Source: Chloroflexota bacterium (lineage in GTDB: Bacteria > Chloroflexota > Anaerolineae > Aggregatilineales > Phototrophicaceae). From it: a stretch of DNA of 64,000 nucleotides. Position 1 is the first letter of the stretch, and every line of letters begins with the position of its first letter. The notes beneath the pieces are model-generated. The model had not been told where the DNA came from, ran no database searches, and saw only the letters and a list, made by a program, of their open reading frames with translations. The DNA lies in the NCBI GenBank assembly GCA_011523515.1, contig WTGO01000084.1, positions 1 through 64,000 of the forward strand, read 5' to 3'. Shown here in pieces: positions 1 through 9,351 of the stretch. The translations under genes were made by a program, and so were the position numbers.

Positions 1-51
1 CTTACTCTAAATTAGCACCTTCTTTCAATTCCGTTAGCATTATAGTGAACC

Positions 52-68
52 AGTAGCGGACAAGCCTT
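52..68. repeat. End of a MITE-like element (right terminal repeat)
   Basis: The 17 bases match the right terminal inverted repeat of the elements at 10095-10321 and 44226-44485, with one base (G for C) different, the same variant seen at the left end of the 44226 copy. The rest of this copy would lie to the left, outside the window. Seen directly by comparison; that it is mobile is inference. Confidence 0.6.
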
Positions 69-99
69 ACATATCGTTATTGGCTGGCGAAAGACCGGG

Positions 100-1392
100 C
101 TACATCATCGCCATGTCGAGTTCGCGCTGAACTTCTTCGGTGACGCGGTCGAGGGCTTCCTGCGCCGACAGCTGCCCGGCTTTGACCGCTGTTTCCGCCT
201 CGCCCAGGCGAGAGTTATAGAAATCGTTCACTGGAATCTTCGCCGGTCCAAAGGCGTTGGGGCCATTCAGCAGGTCTAGCGCCAACTGGAAGCGGTGGTC
301 GCTGACGAAACGCTCGGCCGTTGCCGCGCCCACCTTGGGCGGGATATTCTGAATATTGAAGCAGAACTCGCCCATATTCTCGTCTTCGCTGAGCCAGCGG
401 ATGAATTCCCAAGCCGCGTCCGGATTGATGACGCCGGTCGGAATCGTAAAGACGCTGCCGCCGAAGGTGGTGCAATTCGGGCGACCGCCATCCGGGTATG
501 GCGCCGCGATCATGTCCATCTCGAGGTCGGGCGCGAACTTCTTCTGGAATTGGATGAACCACTCGCCGACCTGCTTGAAGCCTTCCTTGCCGACGAAGAA
601 GGGGTTTTGCGTGCTTAGGTAGTCGCCGAAACCGCTGGTGAAAGCGGCTACCTTATCCGGGCCCAGCCGTTCCCAATAGCCCGCCATCCATTCCAGCGCG
701 GCGACATTGGCCGGATCGTTGGCGGTGATTGCGCCGTTGTCCTCGTCATAGACACGGCCGCCGAAGACATGCGCCCACCAGGTGAGATTTGCCGGCAAGA
801 GGCCCACGCGCTCAATATTGCCGGCGCTGTCGACTATCTCGAAGGCTTCGCAGGCCGCGTCCAATTCCTCGATGCTGCTCGGAGGTTCGCTGATGCCAAG
901 CTCTTCCATGGCCGGCGGCGAGAAGGCCAGCACGCGCGCGTTTGAAGTGCACATCAACCCCCAAAGCTCGCCGTTGTACCACCAGTTGTCCCATAGTTGC
1001 GGGAAGTATTCCGAGCCGTCGATGCCGGCGGCTTCGGCATAGGCGGTTAGCGGCGTCAAGGCGCCTTGCGAGGCGATTTGCACGAGTTGGTGCAGCCAGA
1101 CGGCCGACACAATGTCCGGCGGGTTCCCGCCAGCGATCGCCGTCAGCACCTTCTCATATTGGCCGAATACGGTCGTCATATTGACGTAGCTGCTCTCGTG
1201 CTCTTCGTTGAATTGGTCGACCAGGCCCTGCAGCACATCAAACTCGAAACCGCTCCAGCCCGTCCAATAGTTGAGGAACGCTTGCTCTTGCGCATATGAC
1301 AGGCCCGCCGGCATGGCTGCTATAGCCGTCGCCGTGCCCACCGCCAAGCTCGCCCTCAAAAAATCTCTTCTTGACAGTCTCTTTTCGCTCAT
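100..1392 (-). CDS. Sugar ABC transporter substrate-binding protein, Tat-exported
   Basis: Extracytoplasmic solute-binding protein of the UgpB/MalE-like family 1 (CUT1 type), expected to capture a sugar or oligosaccharide at the cell surface. The chosen ATG follows an AAAGGAG ribosome site and gives an N-terminus with a twin-arginine motif (SRRDFLRA, residues 7-14), a hydrophobic stretch to about residue 30 and a likely cleavage after Ala34, so export is predicted through Tat as a folded protein. An upstream in-frame ATG overlaps the ribosome site and is not used. About 430 residues, normal for the family. Its permeases are not in the window. Substrate unknown. It diverges from the histidine kinase at 1636. 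Confidence 0.9.
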   Translation of the reverse strand: MSEKRLSRRDFLRASLAVGTATAIAAMPAGLSYAQEQAFLNYWTGWSGFEFDVLQGLVDQFNEEHESSYVNMTTVFGQYEKVLTAIAGGNPPDIVSAVWLHQLVQIASQGALTPLTAYAEAAGIDGSEYFPQLWDNWWYNGELWGLMCTSNARVLAFSPPAMEELGISEPPSSIEELDAACEAFEIVDSAGNIERVGLLPANLTWWAHVFGGRVYDEDNGAITANDPANVAALEWMAGYWERLGPDKVAAFTSGFGDYLSTQNPFFVGKEGFKQVGEWFIQFQKKFAPDLEMDMIAAPYPDGGRPNCTTFGGSVFTIPTGVINPDAAWEFIRWLSEDENMGEFCFNIQNIPPKVGAATAERFVSDHRFQLALDLLNGPNAFGPAKIPVNDFYNSRLGEAETAVKAGQLSAQEALDRVTEEVQRELDMAMM

Positions 1393-1635
1393 GATGCTCA
1401 ACACTCCTTTCATTCTTCATCCAAAACGCGCATAAATTCTTCAGCGCCGACCGAAGATCTCCGCTGTCAGCCGTCGACCCCAGCGGATAACTACCGGCTA
1501 GCGACTGCGACGCATCGTCTGAATTATGCCTCTAGCCGCATTCTTTGTCAAAACCGCCCAGACCTGTGACAATAGTGGCGTCAGCCGCGTGAAGCTGCGC
1601 CCGCCCCGAGCCGGCCATCCAGGGGAGAGACGACC

Positions 1636-3786
1636 ATGCCCGCCACATACGAAGGCGATATCCGCGACGAATTCCTGAACATCACCCTGCTGCTGCTGAG
1701 CATCGGCATGTGGTGTTTCATTTTGGCCGGCGACATCTTGCCGGGCAGCCTGCCCAACCTGGCCATGTTCGACGCCGTCATCATGATCGGCGTCTGCGGC
1801 TTGAGCTATTTCATCAAGTCGCGCAGCTTCAACTTCGCCTGTTTATTCCTGCTGCTGTGCATCGCCCTGTTCGCGGCGCAGATGGCCACCGCCAGCGAGA
1901 CCGCGTCCGTTCTCTATCTCATTCCCGCCAGCTTGATCATCGCGGTTATCCTGTTGCCGCCGCCCTGGATGCTGCTCGCCCTGTTGATCGACTGCCTGCT
2001 GCTACTCGCCTTTGCGCCGCGCGCAGACCTGGCGCTTATGCTGGCCATCGCGGCCGGCCAACTGACGCTGGTGGGCTTGCTGCGGCGCTACTTCGTCAAT
2101 CAGCTCAAGATCAGCCAGAACTTCCAGGATTACGCCGCCGAGCAGATGAACGAAGCCCGCGCCAGCCGCGCCGAACTGGTGCTGATGTCCAAACAGCTGC
2201 AGGAATACCAGGAGCGGCTGCGCGACATCAACAGGAAGCTCGAAATCGCCTTTGAGCAGGCCGAGGAATCCCGCCAGGCCAAAGCGCGCTTCGCCGCCAA
2301 CGTCAGCCACGAATTGCGCACGCCTATCAATCTGATCGTGGGTTTCAGCGAAGTGATGATCCTGGCGCCTGAGGTCTACGACCAGCCGCTGCCGTCGGCT
2401 TATCGCGCCGATGTGCACGCCGTCTATCGCAACGCCAAGCATCTGCAGAACCTCATCAATGACGTGTTGGATATCTCGCAGCTGGAAGCGCGCCACCTGG
2501 CGATTGTCAAGGAGAAAGCCAGCTTGGGCGATTGCCTGCGCGAGACGGCCAATATGGTCACCGATCTCATCGACAAAAAGGGCTTGAGCTTCGCGCTGGA
2601 TACGCCGCCGGATTTGGGGCCGCTCTGGTTCGACCCGGTACGCATCCGCCAGATTTTGCTCAACCTGCTGGTCAACGCCGTGCGCTTCACCAGCGAAGGC
2701 GGCATCACGATCCAGGTGCGAGTGGACGAGAACGAGGTGACGACCAGTGTCATCGACAGCGGCGTCGGCATTAAGGAAGAGGACCTGCCCCAAGTCTTTG
2801 ACGAGTTCTTCCAGGTCGGCGGGGTTGATGCCTTGGGCGAACGCGGCTCCGGCCTGGGTTTGACGCTCAGCCGCGAATTGATCAGGCTGCACGGCGGCAC
2901 GATGAGCGTCAGCAGCGAGGGACCGGGCCAGGGCAGCCGCTTTTCCTTTTCGCTGCCCACCACGCAACAGTTGGTGGCGCGGATGCCCACGACGACCCGG
3001 CTGCCGCAAATAACGGCGGCCGAAAAGCGCATTCTGATCGTCGACCCGGACGAGTCAGTGACCGCCTTCTTCTCCCGCTACCTCAAATCGCACGCGATCA
3101 GCGCCTGCAATCGTGAAGACGAAGCGTTGCGCGCGCTCGAGCAATTCGAGCCGGATGCGCTGCTTCTGGCCCAGGATCACGACTTCGCCGCGCTACTGGA
3201 GCGCGTCAGGACGCAGCCGCGCGCGCTCAGCCTCATCACGCTGCCCATGCCCAGCGGACGCGCCGCAATCCGCCAGCGCGGCGTTTACGATTACCTGGTC
3301 AAGCCGGTCTCGCGCGAGATGCTGGCTACGGTGCTGGCGAGCTTCGGCGAGGACCTGGAGTCGATCATGATTATCGACGACAACCGCGATATCGTCCGCC
3401 TCTTCAGCCAGACCTTGCGCAGCCTGGAAGCCGGCTACCACATCCGCTCGGCTTTCAGCGGGGCCGAGGGCCTGGCACTGATGCGCGCGCAGCCGCCCGA
3501 TCTGCTGATGCTTGACGTGCTCATGCCGGAGATGGATGGCTTCGCCGTCATCGAGGCGATGCAGACCAGCGCGGAGCTGGCCGCGGTGCCCATTGTGCTG
3601 ATATCGGCCAAAGGCGCCAGTGAATCCATCACGCCCGATATTCAGGGCGATATCACGCTGAGGCGGCCGGGCGGCTACTCGCCGATCGAGCTGGTCACCT
3701 GCGTCCAGGCGCTGATCGACAGCCTCCAGCCGCGCGCCGATCTCAAGCTGACAAAAGCCCGCCAGAGCCTGGCGGAACCGGCCTAG
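1636..3786 (+). CDS. Membrane hybrid histidine kinase with two C-terminal receiver-type domains
   Basis: Sensor kinase that should autophosphorylate and pass phosphate to its own receiver or to a partner. Residues about 12-150 hold five or six membrane segments with no clear periplasmic sensor; 160-215 look like a coiled-coil signalling helix; HisKA has SHELRTP with His225; the ATPase domain has Asn347 (N box), Asp374 in DSGVGI and GSGLGL at 404-409. Two receivers follow. The first (about 482-570) starts ILIVDPDES and ends DYLVKP but has no Asp at the phosphorylation position (LLLAQDHD). The second (about 576-700) has Asp581/582 and acceptor Asp627 but RRP in place of the usual KP. GGGAGAG precedes the ATG. 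No partner regulator is adjacent. Confidence 0.92.
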   Translation: MPATYEGDIRDEFLNITLLLLSIGMWCFILAGDILPGSLPNLAMFDAVIMIGVCGLSYFIKSRSFNFACLFLLLCIALFAAQMATASETASVLYLIPASLIIAVILLPPPWMLLALLIDCLLLLAFAPRADLALMLAIAAGQLTLVGLLRRYFVNQLKISQNFQDYAAEQMNEARASRAELVLMSKQLQEYQERLRDINRKLEIAFEQAEESRQAKARFAANVSHELRTPINLIVGFSEVMILAPEVYDQPLPSAYRADVHAVYRNAKHLQNLINDVLDISQLEARHLAIVKEKASLGDCLRETANMVTDLIDKKGLSFALDTPPDLGPLWFDPVRIRQILLNLLVNAVRFTSEGGITIQVRVDENEVTTSVIDSGVGIKEEDLPQVFDEFFQVGGVDALGERGSGLGLTLSRELIRLHGGTMSVSSEGPGQGSRFSFSLPTTQQLVARMPTTTRLPQITAAEKRILIVDPDESVTAFFSRYLKSHAISACNREDEALRALEQFEPDALLLAQDHDFAALLERVRTQPRALSLITLPMPSGRAAIRQRGVYDYLVKPVSREMLATVLASFGEDLESIMIIDDNRDIVRLFSQTLRSLEAGYHIRSAFSGAEGLALMRAQPPDLLMLDVLMPEMDGFAVIEAMQTSAELAAVPIVLISAKGASESITPDIQGDITLRRPGGYSPIELVTCVQALIDSLQPRADLKLTKARQSLAEPA

Positions 3787-3842
3787 CTGTGGAACAAGAG
3801 TAAGTCCCGGCAAGTAATGAGATTGCAGAAGTCGCCGCTTTT

Positions 3843-3907
3843 CTACCCCATCCCCGGCCCTCTCCCGCCATCTCCATGGCGGGCATCCCGAATCATCAGG
3901 GAAGGGT
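3843..3907. repeat. Dispersed palindromic repeat, CCCCATCCCCGG type
   Basis: GC-rich intergenic block beginning CTACCCCATCCCCGGCCC, containing the palindromic segment CCCGCCATCTCCATGGCGGG and ending in CATCAGGGAAGGG. Related blocks occur inside the element at 10095-10321, inside 44226-44485, and at 50138-50183 and 63197-63240. It lies between the kinase and the muramidase gene. A role in transcription termination or mRNA stability is possible but not shown. Confidence 0.7.
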
Positions 3908-3980
3908 GGCTCGTTAATGTGGACGGAATATCCAGCGAATTTCGTATGACGAACTTGATTCTGCCAGAGAAGGAGAAAGA

Positions 3981-5138
3981 ATGACTACAATACTCGGTTT
4001 GGAAGTCTTGTTGGAATCGCGGCTGGATCTCGTAGCGGGCAAGCGCGTCGGTTTGGTCGCATGCCCCAGCAGCGTCGATCGCCATTTGCGCAGCAGCGTC
4101 GAGCTCCTGCATCAGCACCCCGACATCAATCTGGTCGCGCTCTTCGGCCCCGAGCATGGCATCCGCGGCGATGCCCAGGCCGGCGCGAAGGTGGACTCGA
4201 CCGTCGACCCGCTGACGCAGCTGCCGGTGCACAGTCTCTATGGCAAGACGCAGCGCCCGTCGCCGGATACGCTGCGCGACCTCGACCTCATCATCATCGA
4301 CCTGCAAGATGCCGGCGTCCGCTTCTATACTTTCGTCGCCACCGCGCTCTATGTCATGCAAGCCGCGCGCGAGGCGGACACCAGCGTGGTCATCCTGGAT
4401 CGTCCCGCGCCAATAAACGGCAATCAAGTTGAGGGCCCCATGCTCGAGACCGCCTATAGCTCATTCGTCGGGCCGGCGCCGCTGCCGATCCGCTACGGCC
4501 TGACCATCGGCGAATTGGCGCGTTTGCGCAACGAGCAGGACATACATTGCGACCTGACTGTAGTCCCGCTGCGCAATTGGTCGCGCGAGATGTGGTATGA
4601 CCAGACCGGCCTGCCTTTTGTCCCCTCTTCGCCCAACCTGCCGACGCTGGACGCCATGACGCTCTATCCGGGTACTTGCCTCATCGAAGGCGCGAACCTG
4701 TCGGAAGGACGCGGCACGACCCGGCCCTTCGAATACATCGGCGCGCCCTGGATAAAGGCCGAATCGCTGGCCGCGGAGCTCAATGCTCTCGACTTGGCCG
4801 GCGCGCGTTTCCGCCCCGTCTACTTCGTCCCCAGCTTCGGCAAGTATCAAGGCGAACTCTGCGCCGGCGCGCATGTCTACGTCAGCGACCGCGAGCAGTT
4901 CCAGCCGGTGAGCGCCCTGCTGCGCGTTTTGCAGACACTCAAGCGCAGCCACCCCGACAGCTTCCAGTGGCGTAAGCCCTGGCTGCCGGGCAGGCAGCGG
5001 CCGATCGACTTGCTCTGGGGCAGCGACCGCCTGCGCCGGCAGATTGACGCCGGCCGCCCGGTCGAGGAGCTGGCGGCGCGTTGGCAGCCCGGCTTGCAGC
5101 AATTCAAAGAGCTTAGCGGGGATTACATGCTATACTGA
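3981..5138 (+). CDS. namZ: DUF1343 / NamZ-type exo-beta-N-acetylmuramidase
   Basis: Family (GH171) known to release MurNAc from the non-reducing end of peptidoglycan fragments. Hallmarks are present: FGPEHGIRGDAQAG with the family's conserved glutamate at Glu58, DLIIIDLQDAGVRFYTF, LDRPAPINGNQVEGP, and PGTCLIEGANLSEGRGTTRPFE. Length of 385 residues is normal. The start follows AAGGAG and leaves no signal peptide, whereas characterised members are often secreted; if correct, the enzyme would act in the cytoplasm on imported fragments. It is the first gene of an operon with an ABC importer, an acetyltransferase and a PIG-L deacetylase, which supports a role in amino-sugar salvage (inference). 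Confidence 0.9.
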   Translation: MTTILGLEVLLESRLDLVAGKRVGLVACPSSVDRHLRSSVELLHQHPDINLVALFGPEHGIRGDAQAGAKVDSTVDPLTQLPVHSLYGKTQRPSPDTLRDLDLIIIDLQDAGVRFYTFVATALYVMQAAREADTSVVILDRPAPINGNQVEGPMLETAYSSFVGPAPLPIRYGLTIGELARLRNEQDIHCDLTVVPLRNWSREMWYDQTGLPFVPSSPNLPTLDAMTLYPGTCLIEGANLSEGRGTTRPFEYIGAPWIKAESLAAELNALDLAGARFRPVYFVPSFGKYQGELCAGAHVYVSDREQFQPVSALLRVLQTLKRSHPDSFQWRKPWLPGRQRPIDLLWGSDRLRRQIDAGRPVEELAARWQPGLQQFKELSGDYMLY

Positions 5139-5188
5139 CATCATCGAATGTCATTGAAAATGCATCGTTAGAAATATGGAGGAACGAA

Positions 5189-6496
5189 ATGAATTCTTTA
5201 CGAAGAACCTTGTCATGCTTGCTTTTGGTTTCACTCTTGGGCGCATTGGCTGGCGCCGGCAGCGCGCAGGACGACATTACCCTGACGATGCTGACGCATT
5301 GGGGCACCGAAGGCCAACTGGCGGCGCAGCAGACAATTATCGACGCCTACATGGAGAGCAATCCCGGCGTCAATATTGAGCTGGTCACGGTAGACTTCGG
5401 CGAATTACGCACCAAGATCATCACCGGGCGCACCGCCGGCATCAGCGCCGATGTCTACCACTTCTACCATCTGTGGCTGCCCGACTTCGTGAACGCCGGC
5501 GTACTGGCCGAACCAACCCAGGACGGTCTGTCGTATATCGACGAAAATGTTGCTCAAGGCACGATCGACGCCGTCAGCACGTCCGACGGCCAAGTCTGGG
5601 GTTATCCCACCGAGGTCAATCCCTACCTGCTGGTCTACAACAAGCGCCTGCTGGCTGAAGCCGGTTATGACGCGCCGCCGGCAACCTGGGACGAGCTCAA
5701 GGAAATCGCCGCAGCCATCACCCAGGTGGACGACACCGGCGCCATCAGCCAGCTGGGTCTGGGGGTGATGGCCGGCTGGGATTCCGGCATTGTGCATCCA
5801 TTCAGCGCCCTGCTCTTCTCCAACGGCGGCAGCTACCTGAGCGAAGACCGCACTGTAGCTGAGTTCAACAGTCCGCAAGGCATTGAAACGCTGCAGCTCT
5901 ACGCCGATCTGGTCGCCAGCGGCGGCACCGACCCCAGCATCAGCGGCCTGGGCGACTTCCCCAGCGGCACGGTGGGCATGGTGATCATGGCGCCCTGGTG
6001 GCGGGCGACCCTGCGCGCAGCCGAGGGCATCGACTTTGATACCGAAGTCGGCGTGGCCGAGATTCCGGTGGGTCCCAGCGGCGACGCCCCGTCCAGCATC
6101 GCTTACACCTGGCTCTTCGCCGTCGATTCCAGCTCCCCCAACAAAGCCGCCGCCTGGGATTTCATCCATTGGATGAACGCCGAGCAGGAAGCAGGGCAGG
6201 GCTCGGCCATCGGCGATTTTCTGGTGAACGCCCTGGGCGCCATTCCCAGCTTCGACCACGATCAAGCCGCCTTCGCCGAATCCATGAGCGATCACTACGT
6301 CTCCGCCTTTGTCGCCGCCTCGGCCTATGCCCATCCCGAGCAGATCGTGGCCGGCGGGCAGGAGATCAAGACGCTGCTGCAAGTCGAGATTGAAGCGGTC
6401 ATGGCCGGCATGACTACGCCGGAGGAAGCGCTGCAGAGCGTCGCCGCGCAAGCCGACGCCATTCTGGAAGAGCAGCGGATGATGGCTGAAGAATAA
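5189..6496 (+). CDS. Sugar ABC transporter substrate-binding protein
   Basis: CUT1/UgpB-like solute-binding protein with a Sec signal peptide (charged NSLRR, hydrophobic core, cleavage probably after Ala26). The start is set by GGAGGAACGAAATG. Mature part has the usual two-lobe family pattern (THWGTEG near the start, WGYPTEVNPYLLVYNK, hinge-region APWWRA). It begins 50 bases after the muramidase gene and precedes two permeases, so a glycan or amino-sugar ligand, perhaps a muropeptide-derived disaccharide, is a reasonable guess. No lipobox is seen, so how it is held at the surface is unclear. Confidence 0.92.
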   Translation: MNSLRRTLSCLLLVSLLGALAGAGSAQDDITLTMLTHWGTEGQLAAQQTIIDAYMESNPGVNIELVTVDFGELRTKIITGRTAGISADVYHFYHLWLPDFVNAGVLAEPTQDGLSYIDENVAQGTIDAVSTSDGQVWGYPTEVNPYLLVYNKRLLAEAGYDAPPATWDELKEIAAAITQVDDTGAISQLGLGVMAGWDSGIVHPFSALLFSNGGSYLSEDRTVAEFNSPQGIETLQLYADLVASGGTDPSISGLGDFPSGTVGMVIMAPWWRATLRAAEGIDFDTEVGVAEIPVGPSGDAPSSIAYTWLFAVDSSSPNKAAAWDFIHWMNAEQEAGQGSAIGDFLVNALGAIPSFDHDQAAFAESMSDHYVSAFVAASAYAHPEQIVAGGQEIKTLLQVEIEAVMAGMTTPEEALQSVAAQADAILEEQRMMAEE

Positions 6497-6542
6497 GCCC
6501 GGCTGGCTAGCCAGAGCCGCGCGCACAACAATCAAAGCCCTA

Positions 6543-6574
6543 CAGCCTCTCCTTATGTGTTCGGGGAGAGGCTG
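6543..6574 (+). promoter_or_regulatory. Intercistronic stem-loop between binding protein and permease
   Basis: CAGCCTCTCC (6543-6552) pairs perfectly with GGAGAGGCTG (6565-6574) around a 12-base loop. It lies 46 bases after the binding-protein stop and just before the permease ribosome site. There is no T-run. Such hairpins after the binding-protein gene are known in other importers (the malE-malF space) to favour the binding protein over the permeases; that function here is inference. Confidence 0.65.
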
Positions 6575-6588
6575 AAGGACAAGTCGCC

Positions 6589-7527
6589 ATGACAGTCGCC
6601 ACCCCCAAAAGAGCCTGGTGGACACCCGACATCCCCAAGAGCCCGCTGATGCGCCGGCGCATGTTGTGGGCTTACGCTTTCATCTCGCTGCCGCTATTGG
6701 CGCTGCTGGTCTTTTTACTGGGCCCGATTCTGTTTTCCGGTTGGGTGAGCCTGCATCGCTGGGATATGCTGTCGCCCGTGGGCGAGATGCCCTGGCGCGG
6801 CTTGAGCAATTATGTCTTCCTGCTCACCAAAGACAGCATTTTCGCCAAAGCGCTGGGCAACACCTTCTTGTTCGCCATCGGCGGCGTCGGCGCCAACACG
6901 ATTTTGGGCTTGGGATTCGCGCTGCTGCTCAACAGCCCCATCCGCGGCCGCAGAATCTGGCGGGTGCTTTATTTCATGCCGGTCATCACCGCGCCGCTGG
7001 CCCTGGCGGTCATGTTCTCCTTCATCTTCAACCGCAACTTCGGCGTGGTCAACAGTGTCATCACCTCGCTCGGGTTGCCGCGCCAGCCCTTTCTCAGCGC
7101 GCCCTCCCAAGTCATGATGACCCTCATTTTCGTCGCCGTCTACCAGTATGCGGGCTACTACATCGTCATCTTCCTGGCCGGCTTGCAGGGTATCCCGCAG
7201 GACTATTACGACGCCGCGCAGGTCGATGGCGCCGGCAAGCGGCAAGAATTCCGCTTCATCACCTTGCCCCTGCTGAAGCCGGTGATGCTCTTCGTGGTGG
7301 TGACCAATACCATCGGCGCGCTGCAAGTCTTTGACCTGGTATTCGCCACCACCGGCGGCGCGCCCGCCAACAGCAGCATGACGGTCGTGCTGCATATGTA
7401 CAATACGGCTTTTAAGTTCTCGCGTATGGGGCGCGCTTCGGCTATGGCTTTCATCTTGTTCGGCATCATTCTGCTCATCACCATCGTTCAGGTCCGCCTG
7501 CTGCGCGACCGCGCCTATGGGGATTGA
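6589..7527 (+). CDS. Sugar ABC transporter permease (MalF/UgpA type)
   Basis: One of the two inner-membrane channel subunits of the importer encoded in this operon. An N-terminal cytoplasmic tail of about 25 residues is followed by six predicted membrane helices and the ATPase-coupling EAA loop (YYDAAQVDGAGKRQEFRF ... LPLLKP). The ATG follows GAAGGAC. It starts 92 bases after the binding-protein gene, beyond a hairpin, and ends 9 bases before the second permease. No ATPase gene accompanies it. Confidence 0.93.
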   Translation: MTVATPKRAWWTPDIPKSPLMRRRMLWAYAFISLPLLALLVFLLGPILFSGWVSLHRWDMLSPVGEMPWRGLSNYVFLLTKDSIFAKALGNTFLFAIGGVGANTILGLGFALLLNSPIRGRRIWRVLYFMPVITAPLALAVMFSFIFNRNFGVVNSVITSLGLPRQPFLSAPSQVMMTLIFVAVYQYAGYYIVIFLAGLQGIPQDYYDAAQVDGAGKRQEFRFITLPLLKPVMLFVVVTNTIGALQVFDLVFATTGGAPANSSMTVVLHMYNTAFKFSRMGRASAMAFILFGIILLITIVQVRLLRDRAYGD

Positions 7528-7536
7528 GAGGCGGCT

Positions 7537-8376
7537 GTGACCGGGACAGACCATCCGCTGGGCGGCGCCGCGACCGCGCTCAAGTACCTGGTCCTGGTCG
7601 GCGGCGGGTTTGTCATGGTCTTCCCCTTCGTCTGGATGATGATCGCCTCGCTGATGACGGCCGGGGAGATTCAGCTGCGTCCACCGGTGTGGCTGCCGGC
7701 CAGGCCTCAGTTCAACAATTACATTGAGCTGGTGGATTCCATCCCCATTGCGCGGCTGTACTTCAACAGCCTCTTCACCTCCGGCATCATCGTATTCGGC
7801 GTCTTGCTCAGCAGTTCGCTGGCCGGTTTCGCCTTCGCCAAGTATCGCTTCCCCGGGCGGGAATTTCTCTTTTATCTGATCCTGGCGACGATGATGATTC
7901 CCTTTTTTGTGACGCTGATCCCGGTCTTCTTCATCGTGCGTCAACTGGGCTGGATCGACACCTACCAAGGCTTGGTGGTCCCGGGCCTGACGTCGGCTTA
8001 CGGCATCTTCCTCATGCGGCAGTTCATGATCACGGTGCCGGACGAGATCATCGACGCAGCGCGGATTGACGGCGCCTCCGAGTTGAGCATCTACTGGCGT
8101 ATCGTGCTGCCGCTGATCAAGCCGGCGCTGGCGACCTTGGGCACCTTCGTCTTCATCGGCGCCTGGAATAATTTTTTGTGGCCGCTGCTCGTGCTCAACA
8201 GCCGCGAACTCATGACCTTGCCCCTGGGCATCAACTCGCTGCGCAGCCTCTACGCCGACAATACCAACCTGCTAATGGCGGGCACGGCCGTCTCCGTCTT
8301 GCCAATGCTCTTCGTCTTCATCTATCTGCAGCGCTATTTTATCCAGGGCATCGCCCTGACCGGTTTGAAAGGCTAG
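7537..8376 (+). CDS. Sugar ABC transporter permease (MalG/UgpE type)
   Basis: Second channel subunit. Starts at a GTG. Typical MalG layout: first helix, the periplasmic segment with the PPVWLPARPQFNNYIEL pattern, five more helices, EAA loop IIDAARIDGASELSIYWRI followed by LPLIKP, and the usual C-terminal QRYFIQGIALTGLKG. The stop codon is immediately followed by the start of the next gene, indicating translational coupling. Confidence 0.93.
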   Translation: MTGTDHPLGGAATALKYLVLVGGGFVMVFPFVWMMIASLMTAGEIQLRPPVWLPARPQFNNYIELVDSIPIARLYFNSLFTSGIIVFGVLLSSSLAGFAFAKYRFPGREFLFYLILATMMIPFFVTLIPVFFIVRQLGWIDTYQGLVVPGLTSAYGIFLMRQFMITVPDEIIDAARIDGASELSIYWRIVLPLIKPALATLGTFVFIGAWNNFLWPLLVLNSRELMTLPLGINSLRSLYADNTNLLMAGTAVSVLPMLFVFIYLQRYFIQGIALTGLKG

Positions 8377-9327
8377 GTGACCGACATGCAAATCCGACCC
8401 TACCAAGGCGCTGACGAGCCGGCGTTGCTGGATGTCTGGCATCGGGCGATGACCCACGACCGCATCAGCGCGAGCGCTTTTCGGACGCAAGTACTGCTCG
8501 ACCCCAACTTCAACGCGGACAATCTGCCGGTGGCCGTCGTTGATGGCCGGGTCGTCGGTTTCTTGCTTTGCATCGCTCGCCAGGTGCCCTATTTCCTGCA
8601 AGGCATGGATGACTCGGAAGCCTGGATTACCGCCTTCGGCGTGCATCCGGACGATCGCGGGCGCGGCATCGGCAACGCTTTATTCCAGACTATCAGCAAC
8701 AAGCTGCGCGCCGAGGGCCGGCGGTTGGTCGATATCTCGCCCTATGTGCCCAACTATTTTGTGCCGGGCGTCGACACCAGCGCTTATCCCGAGACTATTC
8801 GTTTCTTAACCGAGCGCCAGGGCTTCCAGACCTTGTACCACGCCATCAGCATGGGCGCGGACCTGAGCGGATTCCAGATCCCGGCGGAAATCCAGGCGGG
8901 CATCGACAAGAGCGAAGCCGAAGACGGCCTCACAATCCGCCCGATTGAGCCGGCTGACATCCCCGACTTGATGCCTTTCCTGGTCGAGCACTTCGGCTGG
9001 GACTGGTTCCGCTTCGCCCAGAGTTACCTGCTCGAGGTCTTCGGCGACAGCCCGCATCAGATCTGTTTCCTCATTGCGCGGGAGAAAGGCGAGGTGGTCG
9101 GCTTCTGTCAGCAGCGCAATGAGCGTTTCGGCCCCTTCGGCGTCCGGCCCGACTGCCGCAATCGCGGTATCGGCCGCATGCTATTATTCAAGTGTCTGGA
9201 AATCATGAGCGCCAAACACGTCTTCTTCGCCTATTTCCTTTGGACGGACGAAGACGCGGCGCGTTTATATTCGCTGGCCGGCTTCAAGCGGCGGCGCGAA
9301 TTCGCCGTCATGCGCAAGATCCTGTGA
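8377..9327 (+). CDS. Tandem-GNAT N-acetyltransferase
   Basis: Two complete GCN5-related acetyltransferase folds in one chain: the first (about residues 4-150) carries the acetyl-CoA loop in VHPDDRGRGIGNALFQ, the second (about 178-316) in VRPDCRNRGIGRMLLF. The GTG start abuts the permease stop; an ATG nine bases later (MQIRPYQ) is an equally plausible start. Members of this family modify amino groups of sugars, peptides or small molecules. Placed between an importer and a deacetylase of an operon headed by a muramidase, it may act on an amino sugar or muropeptide amine (inference). Acceptor not determinable from sequence. Confidence 0.85.
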   Translation: MTDMQIRPYQGADEPALLDVWHRAMTHDRISASAFRTQVLLDPNFNADNLPVAVVDGRVVGFLLCIARQVPYFLQGMDDSEAWITAFGVHPDDRGRGIGNALFQTISNKLRAEGRRLVDISPYVPNYFVPGVDTSAYPETIRFLTERQGFQTLYHAISMGADLSGFQIPAEIQAGIDKSEAEDGLTIRPIEPADIPDLMPFLVEHFGWDWFRFAQSYLLEVFGDSPHQICFLIAREKGEVVGFCQQRNERFGPFGVRPDCRNRGIGRMLLFKCLEIMSAKHVFFAYFLWTDEDAARLYSLAGFKRRREFAVMRKIL

Positions 9328-9351
9328 CAGACCGACAAAGTGGAGGACGAG

